Shown here: piece by piece, positions 61,014 to 64,000 of the stretch | Numbering within the stretch: position 1 is the first letter of the stretch | Layout: each line of letters begins with the position of its first letter | From: Janthinobacterium rivuli | GTDB taxonomy: Bacteria > Pseudomonadota > Gammaproteobacteria > Burkholderiales > Burkholderiaceae_D | DNA: 64,000 nt | Assembly: GCF_029690045.1 (NCBI RefSeq) | Contig: NZ_CP121464.1 | Location: 2,976,001-3,040,000, forward strand | Direction of reading: 5' to 3' | Translations under genes and position numbers: made by a program | Notes under the pieces: generated by a model | Seen by the model: only the letters and a program-made list of their open reading frames with translations | Databases searched by the model: none | What the model was told of the DNA's origin: nothing

Positions 61014-62181
61014 CCAAACCAGCGGCCTGCCGGTCGCCAACGTCGCCATCGTCGCCGGCGAGGTGTCGGGCGACCTGCTGGCCAGCAGGCTGCTGTCCGG
61101 CCTCGTGCCGCAGCTGCCTGGAACGCGCTTCCACGGCATCGGCGGCGAGCACATGGCCAGGCAGGGTTTTGTCTCTGACTGGCCGCTCGACAAGCTGACC
61201 GTGCGCGGCCTGTTCGAGATCATCCCCCGCTACCGCGAGATCAAAGGCATCCAGAACGCGCTGCGCGACCAGCTGCTGGCCGAGCGTCCCGCCGTCTTCA
61301 TCGGCGCCGACTACCCGGGTTTCAACCTGGGGCTGGAACAGCAACTGAAGGAAGGCGGTATCCCCACGGTGCACTACATCGGGCCGCAGATCTGGGCCTG
61401 GCGCGGTGGCCGTATCAAGAAAATCATCAAGGCCGTCTCGCACATGCTGGTGATCTTTCCGTTCGAGCAAGAGATCTACCGCAAGGCGGGCGTGCCCGTC
61501 ACCTATGTCGGCCATCCGCTGGCCGAAATGATTCCGTTGCAGCCCGACGAAGCGGCCGCGCGCCGTGCCCTGGGCTTGCCGGAAGACGCGAATGTCGTGA
61601 CCCTGATGCCGGGCAGCCGCGCGGGCGAACTCAAATACAATACGGTGGCTTTCGTGACCGCCTGCAAATTGCTGCTGGCGCGCGACCGCTCCCTGCGTTT
61701 CGTCGCGCCCATGGCCGGCGAAAAACAGCGCCAGTACTTCCTGCAATTGATCGCGGAAGCGGGCTTGCAGGACGTCGAGATACTGCTCACCGACGGTGGC
61801 TCGCACACGGCCATCTGCGCCGCCGATGCGGTGCTGGTGGCGTCCGGCACGGCGTCGCTGGAAGTGGCGCTGTACAAGAAGCCCATGGTCATCGCCTACA
61901 AGATGATGCGCGCTTCGTGGGAGATCATGCGCCACATGGGCTACCAGCCGTGGATAGGTTTGCCGAACATCCTGGCGCGCGACTACCTGGTGCCCGAGCT
62001 GCTGCAAAACGCGGCCAGCCCCGAGGCGCTGGCCGAGGCCATGTGGCAGCAGCTGAGCGACGTGCCGGGCCGTTTGCGCCTGGTGCAGCGCTTCACGGAC
62101 ATGCATCACAGCCTGCTGCGCGACAGCGCGCAGGAAAGCGCGAATGCCGTCATGCAGGTCATCGCCGCACACCGCAAGTAA
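60997..62181 (+). CDS. lpxB: Lipid-A-disaccharide synthase
   Basis: The start is uncertain: GTG 60997 is preferred (394 residues), TTG 60982 is also in frame; both overlap lpxA. It joins UDP-2,3-diacylglucosamine and lipid X. Signatures: [53 protein letters not shown] and [12 protein letters not shown]19 family, peripheral membrane enzyme. Confidence 0.94.
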   Translation: MASSADQTSGLPVANVAIVAGEVSGDLLASRLLSGLVPQLPGTRFHGIGGEHMARQGFVSDWPLDKLTVRGLFEIIPRYREIKGIQNALRDQLLAERPAVFIGADYPGFNLGLEQQLKEGGIPTVHYIGPQIWAWRGGRIKKIIKAVSHMLVIFPFEQEIYRKAGVPVTYVGHPLAEMIPLQPDEAAARRALGLPEDANVVTLMPGSRAGELKYNTVAFVTACKLLLARDRSLRFVAPMAGEKQRQYFLQLIAEAGLQDVEILLTDGGSHTAICAADAVLVASGTASLEVALYKKPMVIAYKMMRASWEIMRHMGYQPWIGLPNILARDYLVPELLQNAASPEALAEAMWQQLSDVPGRLRLVQRFTDMHHSLLRDSAQESANAVMQVIAAHRK

Positions 62182-62218
62182 GCACCGTTTCAATCGCAGT
62201 TCCTACCAAAGATTCAAC

Positions 62219-62857
62219 GTGAAAAATATCTATCCCGGCCTGTTTGACGACTTGCCATTCTCGCTCGATGAAATCATCTGTGGCGTCGACGAGGCAGGCC
62301 GCGGTCCGCTGGCCGGCCCCGTGTTCGCCGCCGCCGTGATCCTCGACCCGAATCAGCCGATCGACGGCTTGCGCGATTCGAAAAAACTCAGCGAAGCCAA
62401 ACGCGACCTGCTGGCGCCGCAGATCAAGGCCAAGGCCCTGGCCTGGGCCATCGCCGAAGCGTCGGAAGAAGAGATCGACCGCCTGAACATTTTGCAGGCA
62501 TCGATGCTGGCCATGCGCCGCGCCGTCGAGGCGCTGGCGACCGTGCCGACCCTGGCCCTGATCGACGGCAACCGCTGTCCCGTGATGCCGATACGCGGCA
62601 TGGCCATCGTCGGTGGCGACGACAAGGTCGATTCGATTTCGGCCGCCTCGATCCTGGCCAAGACGGCGCGCGACGCGGCCCTGGTGCATCTGCACGCGGC
62701 CTATCCCGAGTACTGCTTCGACCAGCACAAGGGCTATGGCACCAAATTGCACCTGGAACGCCTGCACCTGCACGGCGCCTCGCCCGTGCACCGCCGCTCG
62801 TTCGCGCCCGTGCGCAACGTGATCGCCCTGTTTGGTGGACAGGAGGTGGCGGCATGA
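62219..62857 (+). CDS. rnhB: Ribonuclease HII
   Basis: The start is GTG 62219 ([15 protein letters not shown]...), 212 residues, because the upstream frame only overlaps lpxB. It cuts RNA in RNA-DNA hybrids, including single ribonucleotides. Signatures: [21 protein letters not shown] (in part) with Asp/Glu, [12 protein letters not shown] and [16 protein letters not shown]. Overlaps the next gene as ATGA. Confidence 0.95.
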   Translation: MKNIYPGLFDDLPFSLDEIICGVDEAGRGPLAGPVFAAAVILDPNQPIDGLRDSKKLSEAKRDLLAPQIKAKALAWAIAEASEEEIDRLNILQASMLAMRRAVEALATVPTLALIDGNRCPVMPIRGMAIVGGDDKVDSISAASILAKTARDAALVHLHAAYPEYCFDQHKGYGTKLHLERLHLHGASPVHRRSFAPVRNVIALFGGQEVAA

Positions 62858-63639
62858 AGACGATTACCTCGCGCGACAATGCGCAATACAAGGATTTGCT
62901 GAAACTGGCGGGCAGTTCGCAGGCGCGCCGCAAGTCGGGCCGCACCCTGCTCGATGGCGTGCATCTGTGCCAGTCGTATCTGCAACTGCGCGGCATGCCG
63001 GAGCAATGCATCGTCAGCGAAAGCGCCTTGCGTAACCCCGAAGTGATGGAGATCGTCGGCCAGCTGGAAAGCCAGCGCGCGCATGTACTGGGCTTGCCCG
63101 ACGCGCTGTACAACGCGGTGAGCCAGGTCGAACACGGCGTGGGCGTGATGTTCCTCATCGAGACGCCGGAGCGGGCCGTCACGCAGCCGCTGAGCGTGTC
63201 GGCCGTGCTGCTCGATAACCTGCAGGATCCGGGCAACGTGGGGTCGATTTTGCGCAGCGCGGCCGCCGCCGGCATCACGCAGGTGTACTGCAGCGCCGGC
63301 ACGGCCTTCTGCTGGTCGCCGAAGGTGCTGCGCGCAGCGATGGGCGCACACTTCGTGCTCGACATCTTTGAAAACGTCGACCTGGCGGCGCTCGTGTCGG
63401 GCGCCACGGTGGCGACCCTGGCCACCAGCGGCTATGCCACGCAGCAGCTGTACGACGTCGACCTGCGCCAACCGGTCGCCTGGCTGTTTGGCCATGAAGG
63501 GCAGGGCGTCGCCGACGATTTATTGTCGATGGCGACGCACCAGGTGGTCATTCCGCACCTGGGCCAGATCGAATCGCTGAACGTGGCCGCCTGCGCCGCC
63601 GTCTGCTTCTTCGAGCAGCTGCGTCAGGGGCGTACTTGA
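62854..63639 (+). CDS. SpoU (TrmH)-family RNA 2'-O-methyltransferase
   Basis: The protein has 261 residues. An N-terminal substrate-binding domain ([23 protein letters not shown] in part) precedes the knotted SPOUT domain with the three motifs: [33 protein letters not shown] and [15 protein letters not shown]. It methylates a ribose in rRNA or tRNA using SAM; the exact site is not clear. Coupled to rnhB. Confidence 0.92.
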   Translation: MKTITSRDNAQYKDLLKLAGSSQARRKSGRTLLDGVHLCQSYLQLRGMPEQCIVSESALRNPEVMEIVGQLESQRAHVLGLPDALYNAVSQVEHGVGVMFLIETPERAVTQPLSVSAVLLDNLQDPGNVGSILRSAAAAGITQVYCSAGTAFCWSPKVLRAAMGAHFVLDIFENVDLAALVSGATVATLATSGYATQQLYDVDLRQPVAWLFGHEGQGVADDLLSMATHQVVIPHLGQIESLNVAACAAVCFFEQLRQGRT

Positions 63640-63705
63640 CGGTGACATCATGCCTGCGCGGGCGGCGCGGCTGAGGTTGGCGCGAGGAAATGAAGGGGGA
63701 AAGCA

Positions 63706-64000
63706 ATGGCAGATGACTATTTCGACACGACCTTGACTGCTATGGAGCAGCTTTTGTTGGGTACGAAAATAGCTGTTGAGCATTTTAATGGAAGATTCCA
63801 CAGCATTCATGGGGAGCCGATTGCAGAAGTCGAGATTCGAGGCTTATGGGATCACGCTGTCGTCATGGATAGCACCACGGTGGCCAGGCTTTTGATGATA
63901 CCGGATAGCTCTAGCGTCGCTTTTGGAAAATTTGCGGAGCAGGAGGACGGGGCGCCAGCCGGTTTTAGTGCCAGATTTTGCAATGCGTATACGAGGGACG
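63706..64000 (+). CDS. Unrecognised protein, N-terminal part (runs off window)
   Basis: ATG 63706 follows GAAGGGGGAAAG and stays open for 98 codons to the edge. The sequence begins MADDYFDTTLTAMEQLLLG and continues with VEHFNGRFHSIHGEPIAEVEIRG and RLLMIPDSSSVAFGKFAEQ; no motif is recognised. Base composition is clearly less GC-rich than the preceding genes, which suggests a different origin or an accessory region starting here. Confidence 0.5.
   Translation, partial: MADDYFDTTLTAMEQLLLGTKIAVEHFNGRFHSIHGEPIAEVEIRGLWDHAVVMDSTTVARLLMIPDSSSVAFGKFAEQEDGAPAGFSARFCNAYTRD

Overview
This window is a gene-dense, GC-rich stretch of a proteobacterial chromosome. Gene content and order point to a betaproteobacterium of the order Burkholderiales, most likely Oxalobacteraceae (Janthinobacterium, Duganella or Massilia type). 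The reasons are the long rpsB-tsf-pyrH-frr-uppS-cdsA-dxr-rseP-bamA-skp-lpxD-fabZ-lpxA-lpxB-rnhB block, the gcvT-gcvH-gcvP order behind a tandem glycine riboswitch, and the smc-zipA-ligA-galU-def run. The genus is inference from gene content only; no 16S rRNA, tRNA gene, CRISPR array, prophage or complete insertion sequence was seen.

Layout. 1-16 kb is mixed accessory and metabolic: the end of a Lon-substrate-binding-domain protein, a chromosomal KfrA-like coiled-coil protein, a stand-alone CheB-type methylesterase with a zinc-ribbon tail, a JmjC/cupin-like protein, an EamA exporter divergent from an XRE-cupin regulator, an ADP-ribosylglycohydrolase, a PLP decarboxylase followed by a ClC-type channel, trpS, a secreted CocE-type hydrolase, a second EamA protein with a solute-binding protein, a TetA-like MFS protein and a YedJ-like HD phosphohydrolase. 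16-20.5 kb is chemotaxis: cheW and two tandem methyl-accepting chemotaxis receptors whose cytoplasmic halves are identical in protein sequence. 20.5-27 kb holds an RNase H-like protein, a small membrane protein, an MgtA-type Mg2+ ATPase with a long untranslated leader, a small zinc-ribbon membrane protein, and a TetR/MFS efflux pair with a visible palindromic operator.

27-32 kb is the glycine cleavage operon on the minus strand (gcvT, gcvH, gcvP), with a consensus-like promoter and a two-aptamer glycine riboswitch. 32-42.3 kb runs on the plus strand: a ClpP-like protease, a PAP2 phosphatase, smc, zipA, ligA (with what looks like an extra helix-hairpin-helix unit), galU and def. 42.3-47.5 kb is on the minus strand: a YcgR-type PilZ protein, an RluF-like pseudouridine synthase, glnD and map. 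From 47.7 kb to 63.6 kb everything is on the plus strand and joins translation (rpsB, tsf, frr), UMP kinase, undecaprenyl-PP, CDP-diacylglycerol and MEP-isoprenoid synthesis, outer-membrane protein assembly (bamA, skp, rseP) and lipid A synthesis (lpxD, fabZ, lpxA, lpxB), then rnhB and a SpoU-type rRNA methyltransferase. A less GC-rich unrecognised gene begins at 63706 and runs off the end.

Non-coding structure adds three repeat types: a structured ~118-bp element present twice with compensatory base changes in two stems (1196-1314 and 58541-58657), a 102-bp MITE-like element with 21-bp terminal inverted repeats (50554-50655), and a REP/BIME-like inverted pair (27030-27121). No clearly new multi-gene defence or mobile system was found. 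The most unusual items are the covarying repeat, the LigA insertion, the decarboxylase-ClC operon and the long mgtA leader.
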